Below, piece by piece: positions 19,913 to 29,404 of a stretch of 64,000 bases of DNA (positions are counted from its first letter, which is position 1; every line of letters starts with the position of its first letter). The notes below the pieces were generated by a model. It was not told where the DNA came from, made no database searches, and was given only the letters and a program-made list of their open reading frames with translations. The DNA comes from an uncultured Bradyrhizobium sp. (GTDB lineage: Bacteria > Pseudomonadota > Alphaproteobacteria > Rhizobiales > Xanthobacteraceae), in NCBI RefSeq assembly GCF_936943645.1, contig NZ_CAKZJO010000050.1, positions 104,721 through 168,720 on the forward strand. The letters run 5' to 3'. The translations under genes were made by a program, and so were the position numbers.

Positions 19913-21448
19913 AGATCCGTTTCGTGAATCCCTCGATCGCCTCCAGCACCGGCAGCTGATCGCCCGCAAAGAACCAGTGATCATTGCCGTCGAGCTCGAC
20001 GAACTCCGCGCCCTTGATTCTGTCAGCGATGTCGCGGCCGGCCGCGATCCGCACCGCCTTGTCGTTCGTCCGGTGCAGCACCAATGTCGGCACGGCGATC
20101 TCCGGCAGCAGGTGCCGCACGTCGGCGTCGCGAAACGCCTCCAGCACGGCCGAGATGCCGCCGGGACTGGACGCGGCACGCAACAGCCCGGCCCACCAGG
20201 CGCGCGCCTGCGGATCATTGGCAAGGCTCGGCGCAAACGCCTCGATCCCGACCGGCCCGCCCCATTGCGCGATCAGGTGCTTGCTCCAGGCATCATACTG
20301 GCTGGTGCGCAAGGCGTGCGGATAGTCCTCCGACCAGCAGCCTTTTGCCAGCGCGCCGAACAGGATCAGCCCGGCCACACGGCGCGGTTCGTCAACCGCA
20401 AATTTGTGCAGGCCGGCCCGCATTCGGAGGCGCCGAACAGCACGACGCGGCGCGAATTCGTCGCACGCAACACGGTGCCGATATCCTCCGCGGTGACGTC
20501 GATGCCGGGAGCTGCCCCGACACGGTCGGACAGGCCGATGCCGCGCCGATCGAACACGATCAGCCGCCCCAGCTTCATCAACGACGCCAGGAACGTCCGG
20601 CTCGCCGGATGCTCCCAGGCGCGCTCCACATGCGACACGAAGCCGGGCATCACCAGGATATCGAGCGGCCCGTTTCCGTAGGTCTGATAGGCCAGATGCA
20701 CACCGCCGCCCTTCACGTAGCGCGTGGTCGGCAAGGCGTGCGGCGCCGCAGCCGGACTCATGAGCGCTTCGGTCTCGGCCTCCGGCGCGACGCCGAGCTC
20801 GTCCCGCAGCCGCTGTGTCAGGGCCGCGTGATGACGCTCCGCCGCGCTTCGGTCTCCTGATAGCAGCAGGCTGCGGATCAGGTGCCGGCCATAGACCTCG
20901 CTGAGCGGATCGAGCTCGACCAGGCGCTGCGCATGCGCCGTCGCGGCGGAATGGTCTCCGGCTGCGTTCTTGTCCTGCACGAGGCGCTCGAGCGCATGCA
21001 CCAGCCGCCCCCGCAGCGCCTCGCGGCGGAAGAAGGCCCAGTCGTCGAATTCGGGACAGTCCTCCGGCGCAAAGCCCGCCAGGAAATCGCCCCGGTAGAT
21101 CTGGCACGCCTGTTCGAACGCGCCGCGATCACAGGCCTCCTCGAACAGATGGGAGTCGAGCTTCATGTCGACGTCGGACGACCATCTCAGACTGGAGCGG
21201 TCGGTCTCGAACACCGACTGGCCGAGCGTGATCTCGGTGCGGTGAAGCAGTCGGCGCAACCGCGCAAGGCCCGTCTCCCGCGGCGTCTCCGGCCACAACA
21301 GCGTCGCCATCATTTCGCGCGCGACGGCGCCCCTGGCCTCCCCGAGATAGACCAGCAGCGCAAGCCCCTTGCGCAAGGCCAGCTTGATCGGGCGGCCATC
21401 GGCATGGACCTCGGGGAACCCGAACGTTCCCAGCGAGAAAGCCGTCAT
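19908..21448 (-). pseudogene. BTAD-type regulator fused to alpha/beta hydrolase, frameshifted
   Basis: From MTAFSLGTFGFPEVHADGRP the first part is a winged-HTH plus bacterial transcriptional activator (BTAD) domain of about 240 residues, as in SARP/AfsR-like regulators. It continues into an alpha/beta hydrolase (VHLAYQTYGNGPLDILVMPG, nucleophile elbow GASECGP). Near 20410 the frame breaks: the hydrolase resumes in another frame as KFAVDEPRRVAGLILFG and runs to KRIS. The span of 1541 bases is one base short of 514 codons, so a single deleted base explains it. Either a recent pseudogene or a sequence error. It is divergent from mddA. Confidence 0.75.
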
Positions 21449-21595
21449 CGAAATCCTCTTCTTCCGGCCAGCGTCCCCCGGGGGACGCCCAGGGGACGGT
21501 CCGGTGGGTACGGTCGGGCCAGACCGAGCCTGCTCGCCCGCGAGCGACCGGGCTCTGCATGCGACACCGTCGCCATCGGCACAATAGGAAAAACC

Positions 21596-22366
21596 ATGTT
21601 CGCGCGCTTCACAATCCTGCTCTACGCCCTCGTGAGCTATGCCATCTTCACGGCTTCGTTTCTCTATGCGCTCGGTTTCGTCGGCAATTATGTCGTGCCG
21701 AAGTCCATCGACGTCGGCCCCGCTTCGAATCTGGGTGAGGCCATCGTCGTCAACCTGCTGCTGATGAGCCTGTTCGCCATCCAGCACACCGTGATGGCGC
21801 GCCCGGCCTTCAAGCGATGGCTGGCCCAATTCTTTCCCGCAGCCTACGAGCGCAGCACCTATGTGCTGCTCTCGAGCCTTGTTCTCCTGCTGCTGTTCTG
21901 GCAGTGGCGGCCAATCCCGGCACCGGTCTGGCAGGCGAGTGGAATTGCGGCCTGGGTGCTGACCTCCGTGCACTGGCTCGGCTGGGTGATCGCCTTTTCC
22001 TCGACCCACATGATCGATCATTTCGATCTGTTCGGCTTGCGCCAGGCCTTTCTCGCGTGGCGCGGCGCGGAGATGCCCGGCCAGTCGTTCCGGACCCCGC
22101 TGCTCTACAAGATCGTGCGGCATCCGATCATGCTCGGCTTCCTGCTCGCCTTCTGGGCCACGCCCGTGATGACGGAGGGCCACCTGCTGTTCGCGCTCGC
22201 CAATACGGCCTACATCCTCGTCGCATTGCAGTTCGAAGAGCGCGACCTGATCGCGGTATTCGGCGCGACCTATCAGGAGTACCGCCGGCGCGTTCCGATG
22301 CTGGTGCCCGGTCTGTTCGCGCGGCGCCGCAACGAAGATCGCCGGCCTGTCGGAGCGCCGCAATGA
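21596..22366 (+). CDS. mddA: Methanethiol S-methyltransferase (MddA)
   Basis: A 256-residue membrane methyltransferase of the NnrU/isoprenylcysteine-methyltransferase group. The N-terminal FLYALGFVGNYVVPKSID segment is characteristic of MddA, which methylates methanethiol with S-adenosylmethionine to give dimethylsulfide; functional MddA enzymes are known in Bradyrhizobium. About five hydrophobic segments are visible, with KIVRHPIMLGF and the C-terminal FEERDLIAVFGATYQEYRRR as the cofactor region. The next gene overlaps its stop (ATGA), so the two are translated together. Confidence 0.85.
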   Translation: MFARFTILLYALVSYAIFTASFLYALGFVGNYVVPKSIDVGPASNLGEAIVVNLLLMSLFAIQHTVMARPAFKRWLAQFFPAAYERSTYVLLSSLVLLLLFWQWRPIPAPVWQASGIAAWVLTSVHWLGWVIAFSSTHMIDHFDLFGLRQAFLAWRGAEMPGQSFRTPLLYKIVRHPIMLGFLLAFWATPVMTEGHLLFALANTAYILVALQFEERDLIAVFGATYQEYRRRVPMLVPGLFARRRNEDRRPVGAPQ

Positions 22367-23340
22367 AAGCCATGCTGTGCCACTCGTTCACCGGCCCCGG
22401 CGATTTGCGTCTCGGTGAGACTGCCGAGCCCCGGCCCGCCGCTGACGAGATTCTCATCGACGTTCATGCGGCGTCGGTCAGCTTCATGGACCAGCTGCTG
22501 GTGTCCGGTCTCTACCAGATGCGACCGCCGACGCCCTTCGTGCCCGGCACGGAAGCATCCGGTGTGGTCGTCGCGGTCGGCGACAAGGTGACAAAATTCG
22601 CACGCGGCGACCGCGTGGCAAGCAGCAGCTGGATCGGCGGCTACGCCGAACGGATGACAGCCAAGGAGTCGAAGAGCGTGCGCCTGCCGGATGGCGTTGC
22701 GTTCGAAGCCGCGGCCACGGTGCTGCACAATTACGGCACGGCCTACTACGCGCTGGTCGAGCGGGCGCGGGCCGCGCGAGGCGAAACCGTCTTCATCACC
22801 GGCGCGGCCGGCGGTGTCGGCCTCGCCGCCGTCGATCTCGCCCGCCATCTCGGTCTGCGCGTCGTCGCCGGCATCGGCTCCGACGACAAGGCGGCCCTGG
22901 TGCGCGATTACGGCGCCAGCGAAATCATCAATTATCGCCGCGAGGATCTGCGCGACCGGATCAAGACGATCACGGGCGGCGACGGCATCGATGTTGGTTT
23001 CGACAATGTCGGCGGGGCAATCTTCGAGCAGATGGCCCGGCTGATGGCCTGGAACGGACGGCTGATGCCGATCGGCTTCACCGGCGGCGAGATTCCACAG
23101 ATCCCGATGAACCTGCCGCTGCTGAAGAACTATTCCATCATCGGTGTCTTTGCCGGTGCCTGGGCGGAGAAATTTCCGGATGAAGCCGCGCGCATGAACG
23201 ACACGCTGATGCAATGGCTGGCCGGCGGACAAATCCGTCCGCGCATCGACCGCATCCTCCCTTTGGAGGAGGCCGCGGACGCCATGCGCGCCGTGGCCAG
23301 CCGCACGGTGCAGGGAAGAATTGTGCTCAAGATCCGATAG
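22363..23340 (+). CDS. Quinone-oxidoreductase-type zinc-independent MDR dehydrogenase
   Basis: A 325-residue medium-chain reductase of the NADPH:quinone oxidoreductase group. The nucleotide-binding motif is ITGAAGGVGLAAVDLA, followed by YGASEIINYR and the substrate-domain end GRIVLKIR. The structural and catalytic zinc cysteines of alcohol dehydrogenases are absent. Its ATG overlaps the mddA stop, so it is coexpressed with MddA, but its substrate is unknown. Confidence 0.9.
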   Translation: MKAMLCHSFTGPGDLRLGETAEPRPAADEILIDVHAASVSFMDQLLVSGLYQMRPPTPFVPGTEASGVVVAVGDKVTKFARGDRVASSSWIGGYAERMTAKESKSVRLPDGVAFEAAATVLHNYGTAYYALVERARAARGETVFITGAAGGVGLAAVDLARHLGLRVVAGIGSDDKAALVRDYGASEIINYRREDLRDRIKTITGGDGIDVGFDNVGGAIFEQMARLMAWNGRLMPIGFTGGEIPQIPMNLPLLKNYSIIGVFAGAWAEKFPDEAARMNDTLMQWLAGGQIRPRIDRILPLEEAADAMRAVASRTVQGRIVLKIR

Positions 23341-23375
23341 AGTGATGAAGGACAGGCAAGACAGGAACACGATCG

Positions 23376-24125
23376 TTGACAGAGATCATCATCGACAGGC
23401 GCTATTGCGGCCCTCCGAACTCCGGCAATGGCGGCTATGTCTGCGGCCGGCTCGCCCGGCACTTCCCCTCGCCTGCGGAGGTGACGCTACGTGCACCGCC
23501 TCCCCTGGACACGCCGCTCGCTGCGGTCGCAACGGACGACGGCACCTGGGAGCTTCGCGACGGCGACAAGACCGTCGCCACCGGCCGCGCCGCGAGCGTC
23601 GAGCTTGCGCGGGTCGAGGCGGCAACCTTGCCGGAGGCGCGCGCCGCCGAGCTGCGCGCGCTGTTCAGGCCGCAGGAGCATCCGCTGCCTCATTGCTTTG
23701 TTTGCGGTCCCGCTCGAGCGATGGGCGACGGCTTGCGCATCTTCGCCGGCCCGCTTCGCCGTCAAGCAGCAACTCCCGTTCTGGCCGCAAGCTGGGCCCC
23801 CGACCCGAAGCTCGCCGCCGAGGATGGCCTCGTCGCGCCCGAATTTCTCTGGTCGGCGCTCGACTGCCCCACCGGCTTTGCCTGCAATTACGATCTGCAG
23901 AGCGGCAGCTTCGAGAAGACCCCGCTCCTGCTTGGACGGATGTCCGCCCGCATCGAGTCCCGCCCGCGCCCCGGCGCGCCCTGCATCATCACAGCCTGGG
24001 CCACCGGCCGCGACGGCCGCAAGCGCATGGCCGACGCCGCGCTTCATGATGAGGCCGGGACGTTGCTGGCGGTGGCCAAGACGACGTGGATCGCAGTGGA
24101 GCGCGAGGTGCAGCTCGGACGTTAG
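23376..24125 (+). CDS. Hotdog/thioesterase-like protein of unknown function
   Basis: A 249-residue protein whose sequence (CGPPNSGNGGYVCGRLAR near the N-terminus and HCFVCGPARAMGDGL in the middle) matches a family often annotated as thioesterase-like or hypothetical. GNGGYV resembles the start of the long helix in a hotdog fold. A TTG start is used because no ATG lies before the conserved N-terminus; an AGGA is about ten bases upstream. It is 35 bases after the oxidoreductase gene on the same strand and may belong to the mddA operon. Confidence 0.7.
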   Translation: MTEIIIDRRYCGPPNSGNGGYVCGRLARHFPSPAEVTLRAPPPLDTPLAAVATDDGTWELRDGDKTVATGRAASVELARVEAATLPEARAAELRALFRPQEHPLPHCFVCGPARAMGDGLRIFAGPLRRQAATPVLAASWAPDPKLAAEDGLVAPEFLWSALDCPTGFACNYDLQSGSFEKTPLLLGRMSARIESRPRPGAPCIITAWATGRDGRKRMADAALHDEAGTLLAVAKTTWIAVEREVQLGR

Positions 24126-24176
24126 GTCCGCGGGTGGATTGCGCCTTGGGCTTCATCGACCCCCTACGAGATCGCA

Positions 24177-25070
24177 CTAGACCAACGTCTTGGAGAACCC
24201 CGCCGCCAGGTGATCGATGAGTGCGCGAACCGCGCGCGGCAAGCCGCGCCGGGTGGTGAAGACGAGATGCACCATGCCTCGGTGACCGCGCCATTCCGAG
24301 AGCACATGGACGAGCTTGCCCTGCGCGAGCGCATCGCGACAGAGATGATCGGGCAACAGCGCAACCCCGAGGCCGGCGACCGCCGCATCGCGCACCGCGC
24401 CGAAATCGCCGCACCCCATGCGCGGCTCGTGCCTGACAATGCGCGCCTGCCCGTCGTCCGTCTCCAGATGCCATTCGACCAGATTGTCCTCGTCTGACGT
24501 CGCGAGCGTCGGAAGTGCGGCAAGATCGTCCGGGGTCCGCAGCCGACTTGCCAGTTGCGGGCTCGCGACGAGGATGCGAGTGGACGTGCCGAGAGACCGC
24601 ATGGTGAGCGCGGCATCCCCCGTGAGCACGGAGCGAACCCGCAGCGCCACGTCGACCCGCTCTTCGATCAGATCGATCGGCCGGTCGACGGCGATGAGTT
24701 GCAGGCGCACCTTGGGATAACGGATCAGGAAACTCGACGTGAGCGCGGAGATTTCCGCGACCATGCCCGTCGGGCAACTGAATCGAATGCGACCGTGCGG
24801 CTCGGCCTGCGCTTGCGTCACGAGCGCTTCGGCCTGCTCGGCCTCCGCCAGGATCGCACGGCAACGCTCGTAGAACGCCTGCCCTACCTCGGTGACGCGA
24901 AAGCGCCGGCTCGATCGCTCGATCAGGCGCAGGCCAAGGCGCTCCTCGAGACCGGCAATCCGGCGGCTGAGCTTTGATTTCGGCTCTCGCAACGCCCGTC
25001 CCGCGGCTGCGAAGCCACCATGGCCGACCACCTCGGCGAAATAGGCAAAGTCGTTCAGATCGGCCCTCAT
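24177..25070 (-). CDS. LysR-family transcriptional regulator
   Basis: A 297-residue LysR protein with HTH DFAYFAEVVGHGGFAAAGRA and SKLSRRIAGLEERLGLRL, followed by the substrate-binding domain (PHGRIRFSCPTGMV). The start MRADLNDFAY follows GGGAGGAACG, a good ribosome-binding site. It diverges from an SDR oxidoreductase gene 116 bases away, the expected target. Resembles the group that controls quinone/aldehyde-responsive dehydrogenases. Confidence 0.92.
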   Translation of the reverse strand: MRADLNDFAYFAEVVGHGGFAAAGRALREPKSKLSRRIAGLEERLGLRLIERSSRRFRVTEVGQAFYERCRAILAEAEQAEALVTQAQAEPHGRIRFSCPTGMVAEISALTSSFLIRYPKVRLQLIAVDRPIDLIEERVDVALRVRSVLTGDAALTMRSLGTSTRILVASPQLASRLRTPDDLAALPTLATSDEDNLVEWHLETDDGQARIVRHEPRMGCGDFGAVRDAAVAGLGVALLPDHLCRDALAQGKLVHVLSEWRGHRGMVHLVFTTRRGLPRAVRALIDHLAAGFSKTLV

Positions 25071-25186
25071 CGTTCCTCCCATAGAACGCTGAGTACCATA
25101 TTCGCTGACTACTCGCACCATCGTTCCGTGGGCATCTACGTCGGGCAACGGCGCTTCTGCCAGATGTTTTCCAGAGGAGACGGACG

Positions 25187-25939
25187 ATGACGAACAGGTT
25201 CAGCAACAAGGTCGTGGTGGTGACCGGCGGCACGAGCGGTATCGGCCTTGCGACCGCCAAGGCATTCGCGGCGGAGGGCGCCTCGGTATTCATCACCGGC
25301 CGCCGCCAGGACGCGCTGGACGCGGCGGTGAAATCAATCGGCGGCCGCGTGACCGGCGTGCGCGGCGATATGGCAGACCTTGCCGATATCGACCGGCTCT
25401 ACGACGCAGTCCAGCAGAAGCATCAGCAGATCGACGTGATCTTCGCCAATGCAGGCGGCGGCGAGTTCGCGCCGCTCGGCACGATCACCGAGGAACACTA
25501 TCAGCGCACGTTCGATACCAACGTGAAGGGCGTGCTCTTCACCGTTCAGAAGGCACTGCCGTTGCTCCGCGACGGTGCATCCATCGTGCTGACCGCCTCG
25601 ACCACGAGCGTCTCGGGCACGCCGGCCTTCAGCGTCTATTCGGCGACCAAGGCAGCCGTGCGCAATTTCGCGCGCAACTGGATCCTCGACCTCAAGGATC
25701 GGCACATCCGCGTCAACGCCATCAGCCCCGGCGTCACCGAGACACCCGGCCTGAACCATCTGTTCGGCGCCGGTGAGCAAGCGGAAGGCGCCAAGTCCTA
25801 TCTCGCCGGCCTCATCCCGTCCGGCCGCGTCGGCCAGCCCGAAGAGATCGCCAAGGCCGTGCTGTTCCTCGCGTCCGACGAGGCGAGCTTCGTCAACGGC
25901 GTCGAGCTCTTCGTCGACGGTGGTCAGGCTCAGATCTGA
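25187..25939 (+). CDS. Short-chain dehydrogenase/reductase
   Basis: A 250-residue classical SDR. Cofactor motif TGGTSGIG at residues 13-20, NAG in IFANAGGGE, catalytic Ser in LTASTTSVSG and Tyr-Lys in YSATKAAV. The C-terminus (ASFVNGVELFVDGG) is canonical. Substrate not predictable. It is followed by a SnoaL-like gene in the same direction and is probably controlled by the divergent LysR regulator. Confidence 0.92.
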   Translation: MTNRFSNKVVVVTGGTSGIGLATAKAFAAEGASVFITGRRQDALDAAVKSIGGRVTGVRGDMADLADIDRLYDAVQQKHQQIDVIFANAGGGEFAPLGTITEEHYQRTFDTNVKGVLFTVQKALPLLRDGASIVLTASTTSVSGTPAFSVYSATKAAVRNFARNWILDLKDRHIRVNAISPGVTETPGLNHLFGAGEQAEGAKSYLAGLIPSGRVGQPEEIAKAVLFLASDEASFVNGVELFVDGGQAQI

Positions 25940-25991
25940 AGCGCGCACCCGCGCCTGCCTCGTCCCAACTCTTTCAACAGGAGACAACCCG

Positions 25992-26375
25992 ATGACCTCG
26001 CCCCATGACTCCACGGATCGAATCCACGAACTGCTTCGTCGCAACCTTCAGGAGGTGTTCGGCGAGGGCGATGCGAAGCGCCGTCGTGCCGCAATCGATG
26101 AGCTCTGGACGGAGAACGCCACCTTGTATGTGCCGCCGGGCGTCGTTGTCGGCCGCGAGGCGATCGACAAGTTCGCAGGTGAGCTCCGTGCCACGCATCC
26201 CCACTTCGTCTACACGCCGACGAGCGAGCCGCAGGCGCTTCACAACGCCGGGCGGCTGGCCTGGGGATCGGGTCCGCGCGGCGAAGTCCCGGACTACACG
26301 GGCTGGGACGTGATCATTGTAGAGGGCGACAGGATCGCCGCGCTCTACGTCTTCCTCGACCAGCCCGGGAAGTGA
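25992..26375 (+). CDS. SnoaL-like/NTF2-fold protein
   Basis: A 127-residue single-domain protein of the NTF2-like group. Hallmarks are the N-terminal helix followed by LWTENATLYVPPGVVVGREAI and the C-terminal strands DVIIVEGDRIAALYVFLD. Such small proteins act as isomerases, cyclases or binding partners. The start follows AGGAGACAACCCG. It is 52 bases downstream of the SDR gene and probably cotranscribed with it. An imperfect inverted repeat (TCTTACTG/CAGTAAGA, 26412-26440) follows but lacks a T tract. Confidence 0.75.
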   Translation: MTSPHDSTDRIHELLRRNLQEVFGEGDAKRRRAAIDELWTENATLYVPPGVVVGREAIDKFAGELRATHPHFVYTPTSEPQALHNAGRLAWGSGPRGEVPDYTGWDVIIVEGDRIAALYVFLDQPGK

Positions 26376-26488
26376 ATGCGAACTTCGCAATCGGTTTGCA
26401 GGGCAGATGAGTCTTACTGCGTCATGATGATTCAGTAAGATTGGCCGCAGGCGTCATCCGCCGCCTCACCCTCCGCGCCGAGTGCGGC

Positions 26489-27688
26489 CTACGCGCCCTG
26501 CTCCATCATGCCCTGCAGCCGCACCAGCTCCGCCTCGAGATCGCGCTCCACATCCGCCGCGCGAATGTCGAGCACCCGATAGTCCCGCGCCTCGAGCCAG
26601 CTCCGCCGCCCGGCGCGATCCGCCGCAATCGTCTCACCCTCGCCCGGATTGACCAGCTCGATCGCGATCCGGTGCGGGAAGGAGACGAAGTCCGGGATGT
26701 GCCGCCCCACGGGGGTCTGGCGCTTGAACCCGCCGGCGAAGCGGCGGTCGCGGGTCAGGGCCTGCCAGAGCAGGCGCTCGGCATCGGTCGGGTTGCGGCG
26801 AAGCAGGCGGGCAAGGCCGCGCACGGTCGAGCCGCTGTCGGCGACGCCGCCGCCCTGCCCGTGCTCGGCCAGCAGCGCGCGCAGGCGCGTGGCCTGCTCG
26901 CCGTCGAGCACGCCGCCCTTGGCCGGGCCCTTGCGGCCTTCGGCGATCGCCATCACCACCCCGTGCAGGGTGTGCATGTCCTGCTTGGTCGGCTCCATCC
27001 GGCTGAAGATGTTGCGCAGGTTGACCAGCATGGTGTCGCGCTTCTCGGCGGGCCGCAGGAATTCCACCTTGTCGAGCTCGCGCACGAGGTTGTCGAAGAA
27101 GGCCTGCATCTGGTGCTGCGAGGCGCGCTCGGAACGCTCGGGCATGGCATGCGGCAGCTCGCCCGAGGTCGCGCGCTTGAACCATTCATAGCCGACCAGC
27201 AGCACGGCCTGGGCGAGGTTGAGCGAGGCGAAGCCCGGATTGACCGGGAAGGTGATGATGCGGTTGGAGAGCCCGACCTCCTCGTTGGTCAGCCCCCAGC
27301 GCTCCCGGCCGAACAGGATACCGCACTTGCCGCCGGTCGCGACGTGCCCGGCGATCTCGCTGGCCGCGGTCTCCGGCCCGACCACCGGCTTGGCCTGGTC
27401 GTGGGGGCGCGCGGTGGTGGCGAACAAGAGGTCGAGGTCGGCGACCGCCTCTTCCACCGTGCCGAACAATTCGACCTTTTCCAGAATGTGGTCGGCGCCG
27501 GCCGCCGCCCGCTGGGCGGCGATGTTGGGCCAGCCGTCCCGGGGGTTGACGATGCGCAGCGCGCCTAGCGCAAAATTGCCCATGGCGCGCGCGGCCATGC
27601 CGATGTTTTCCCCGAGTTGCGGCTCGACCAGGATCACGATGGGACCGTCGAGGGAAAGCCCCGCCTTGCTCTTGTCAGTCCCCGACAT
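26489..27688 (-). CDS. trmJ: TrmJ-type tRNA/rRNA methyltransferase with C-terminal DUF559 domain
   Basis: A 399-residue protein. Residues 1 to about 270 form a SPOUT RNA 2'-O-methyltransferase of the TrmH/TrmJ family ([53 protein letters not shown]), which methylates the tRNA anticodon loop. Residues about 290-395 form a DUF559 endonuclease-like domain ([35 protein letters not shown]). The usual DGGQH catalytic patch of DUF559 is replaced by VNPGEGE, so nuclease activity is doubtful. The gene is divergent from icd. Confidence 0.9.
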   Translation of the reverse strand: MSGTDKSKAGLSLDGPIVILVEPQLGENIGMAARAMGNFALGALRIVNPRDGWPNIAAQRAAAGADHILEKVELFGTVEEAVADLDLLFATTARPHDQAKPVVGPETAASEIAGHVATGGKCGILFGRERWGLTNEEVGLSNRIITFPVNPGFASLNLAQAVLLVGYEWFKRATSGELPHAMPERSERASQHQMQAFFDNLVRELDKVEFLRPAEKRDTMLVNLRNIFSRMEPTKQDMHTLHGVVMAIAEGRKGPAKGGVLDGEQATRLRALLAEHGQGGGVADSGSTVRGLARLLRRNPTDAERLLWQALTRDRRFAGGFKRQTPVGRHIPDFVSFPHRIAIELVNPGEGETIAADRAGRRSWLEARDYRVLDIRAADVERDLEAELVRLQGMMEQGA

Positions 27689-28039
27689 CTGGTTTCGCTT
27701 TCACTCTTGGTCTCAAGGCCTTGCCAGGGCCTTCTTCAGGAATTGATTCAAGCCGGCCGTTTCGGGTCCATCCCGGGGCCGGGCTTGTCCGCCTGTCGTT
27801 TGCCTGTCCTGACGAAATTCTCAAGGGAAATAACGGGTTGGATTCGACTTTTGAATCTCTTCCGAATCCTCAGCTGCGGCCCCGCCGGCGGACCGCTCCC
27901 CGCCCCCCATCTGTGGGGGCTGGATCGGCTAAAAGTGCATAATCCCTTGGCTTTCGCCCGCCGCGCGGCGGTGCTAAGAGGCGGCGGATATTCACGTGGG
28001 CGCATAACCAGCGCCGTTCCCAAGAGGGCTTCCCCGATC
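27689..28039. other. Divergent intergenic region between trmJ and icd
   Basis: This 351-base stretch has no supported gene. It must hold the promoters of trmJ (minus) and icd (plus). A GC hairpin (GCCCCC at 27902-27907, GGGGGC at 27915-27920) is present without a T tract. The segment just before icd contains AAAAGTGCATAAT. No operator could be assigned. Confidence 0.6.
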
Positions 28040-29251
28040 ATGGCAAAAATCAAGGTATCCAATCCCGTCGTCGAACTCGATGGCGACGAGATGACCCGGA
28101 TCATCTGGCAGTACATCAAGGACAAGCTGATCAACCCGTTCCTGGATGTCGAGCTGATGTATTTCGACCTGGGCATGGAGTACCGCGACCACACCAACGA
28201 TCAGGTCACCATCGACGCGGCCGAGGCGATCAAGAAGGTCGGCGTCGGCGTCAAGTGCGCCACCATCACCCCTGATGAAGCCCGGGTGAAGGAGTTCAAC
28301 CTCAAGCAGATGTGGAAGTCGCCGAACGGCACCATCCGCAACATCCTCGGCGGCTGCATCTTCCGCGAGCCGATCATCTGCAAGAACGTGCCGCGTCTGG
28401 TTCCCGGCTGGACCAAGCCGATCATCATCGGCCGCCACGCCTATGGCGACCAGTACCGCGCCACCGACATCAAGTTCCCGGGCAAGGGCACCCTCTCGCT
28501 GAAGTTCGTCGGCGAGGACGGCACCGTGATCGAGAAGGAAGTGTTCAAGGCCCCGGGCGCCGGCGTCGCCATGGAGATGTACAATCTCGACGACAGCATC
28601 ATCGACTTCGCCCGCGCCTCCTTCAACTACGGCCTGCTGCGCAACTACCCGGTGTACCTGTCGACCAAGAACACGATTCTGAAGGTCTATGACGGCCGCT
28701 TCAAGGACATCTTCCAGGAGATCTTCGACAAGGAGTTCAAGAAGGAGTTCGACGCCAAGGGCCTGACCTACGAGCACCGCCTCATCGACGACATGGTGGC
28801 CTCGGCGCTGAAATGGTCCGGCGGCTATGTCTGGGCCTGCAAGAACTACGATGGCGACGTGCAGTCCGACACGGTCGCGCAGGGCTACGGCTCGCTCGGC
28901 CTGATGACCTCGGTGCTGCTCACCCCCGACGGCAAGACCGTCGAGGCGGAAGCCGCCCACGGCACGGTGACCCGCCACTACCGCGAGCACCAGAAGGGCA
29001 AGGAGACCTCGACCAACTCGATCGCGTCGATCTTCGCCTGGACGAGGGGCCTCGCCCACCGCGCCAAGCTCGACAACAATGCCGAGCTCGCCAAGTTCGC
29101 CAACACGCTGGAGAAGGTCTGCGTCGACACCGTCGAGGCCGGCTACATGACCAAGGACCTCGCGCTGCTGGTCGGCGCCGACCAGCGCTGGCTCTCGACC
29201 ACCGGCTTCCTGGACAAGGTCGCCGACAACCTGGTGAAGGCGATGGCCTGA
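28040..29251 (+). CDS. icd: NADP-dependent isocitrate dehydrogenase (eukaryote-type)
   Basis: A 403-residue type II isocitrate dehydrogenase, oxidising isocitrate to 2-oxoglutarate in the TCA cycle with NADP. The opening [20 protein letters not shown], the substrate segment [12 protein letters not shown] and the NADP-site region [13 protein letters not shown] with [12 protein letters not shown] match the form found in alphaproteobacteria and eukaryotic organelles. A clear terminator follows. Its 3' end has a short look-alike 1.9 kb downstream. Confidence 0.97.
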   Translation: MAKIKVSNPVVELDGDEMTRIIWQYIKDKLINPFLDVELMYFDLGMEYRDHTNDQVTIDAAEAIKKVGVGVKCATITPDEARVKEFNLKQMWKSPNGTIRNILGGCIFREPIICKNVPRLVPGWTKPIIIGRHAYGDQYRATDIKFPGKGTLSLKFVGEDGTVIEKEVFKAPGAGVAMEMYNLDDSIIDFARASFNYGLLRNYPVYLSTKNTILKVYDGRFKDIFQEIFDKEFKKEFDAKGLTYEHRLIDDMVASALKWSGGYVWACKNYDGDVQSDTVAQGYGSLGLMTSVLLTPDGKTVEAEAAHGTVTRHYREHQKGKETSTNSIASIFAWTRGLAHRAKLDNNAELAKFANTLEKVCVDTVEAGYMTKDLALLVGADQRWLSTTGFLDKVADNLVKAMA

Positions 29252-29279
29252 TCAGCCTCAACCGTATCAGCGACGAAGC

Positions 29280-29309
29280 AGAGCGCGGGCCTGGCCCGCG
29301 CTCTTTTTG
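29280..29309 (+). terminator. Intrinsic terminator of icd
   Basis: Eleven-base-pair stem AGAGCGCGGGC (29280-29290) with GCCCGCGCTCT (29294-29304), loop CTG, then a run of T to 29308. It begins 29 bases after the icd stop. Confidence 0.9.
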
Positions 29310-29404
29310 TTTGGCCGACCGCGACCAGATTTTGACGACATTGCGGGTTTTGATGCCTTGGCCTATCTATCTCTGATTGTCATTGTTTCTTTTGGAGAAC
29401 GGCT

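Noticed and set aside
26412..26440. Terminator after the SnoaL-like gene
   Set aside because: TCTTACTG and CAGTAAGA can pair, but the loop is long, the stem AT-rich and there is no T tract.
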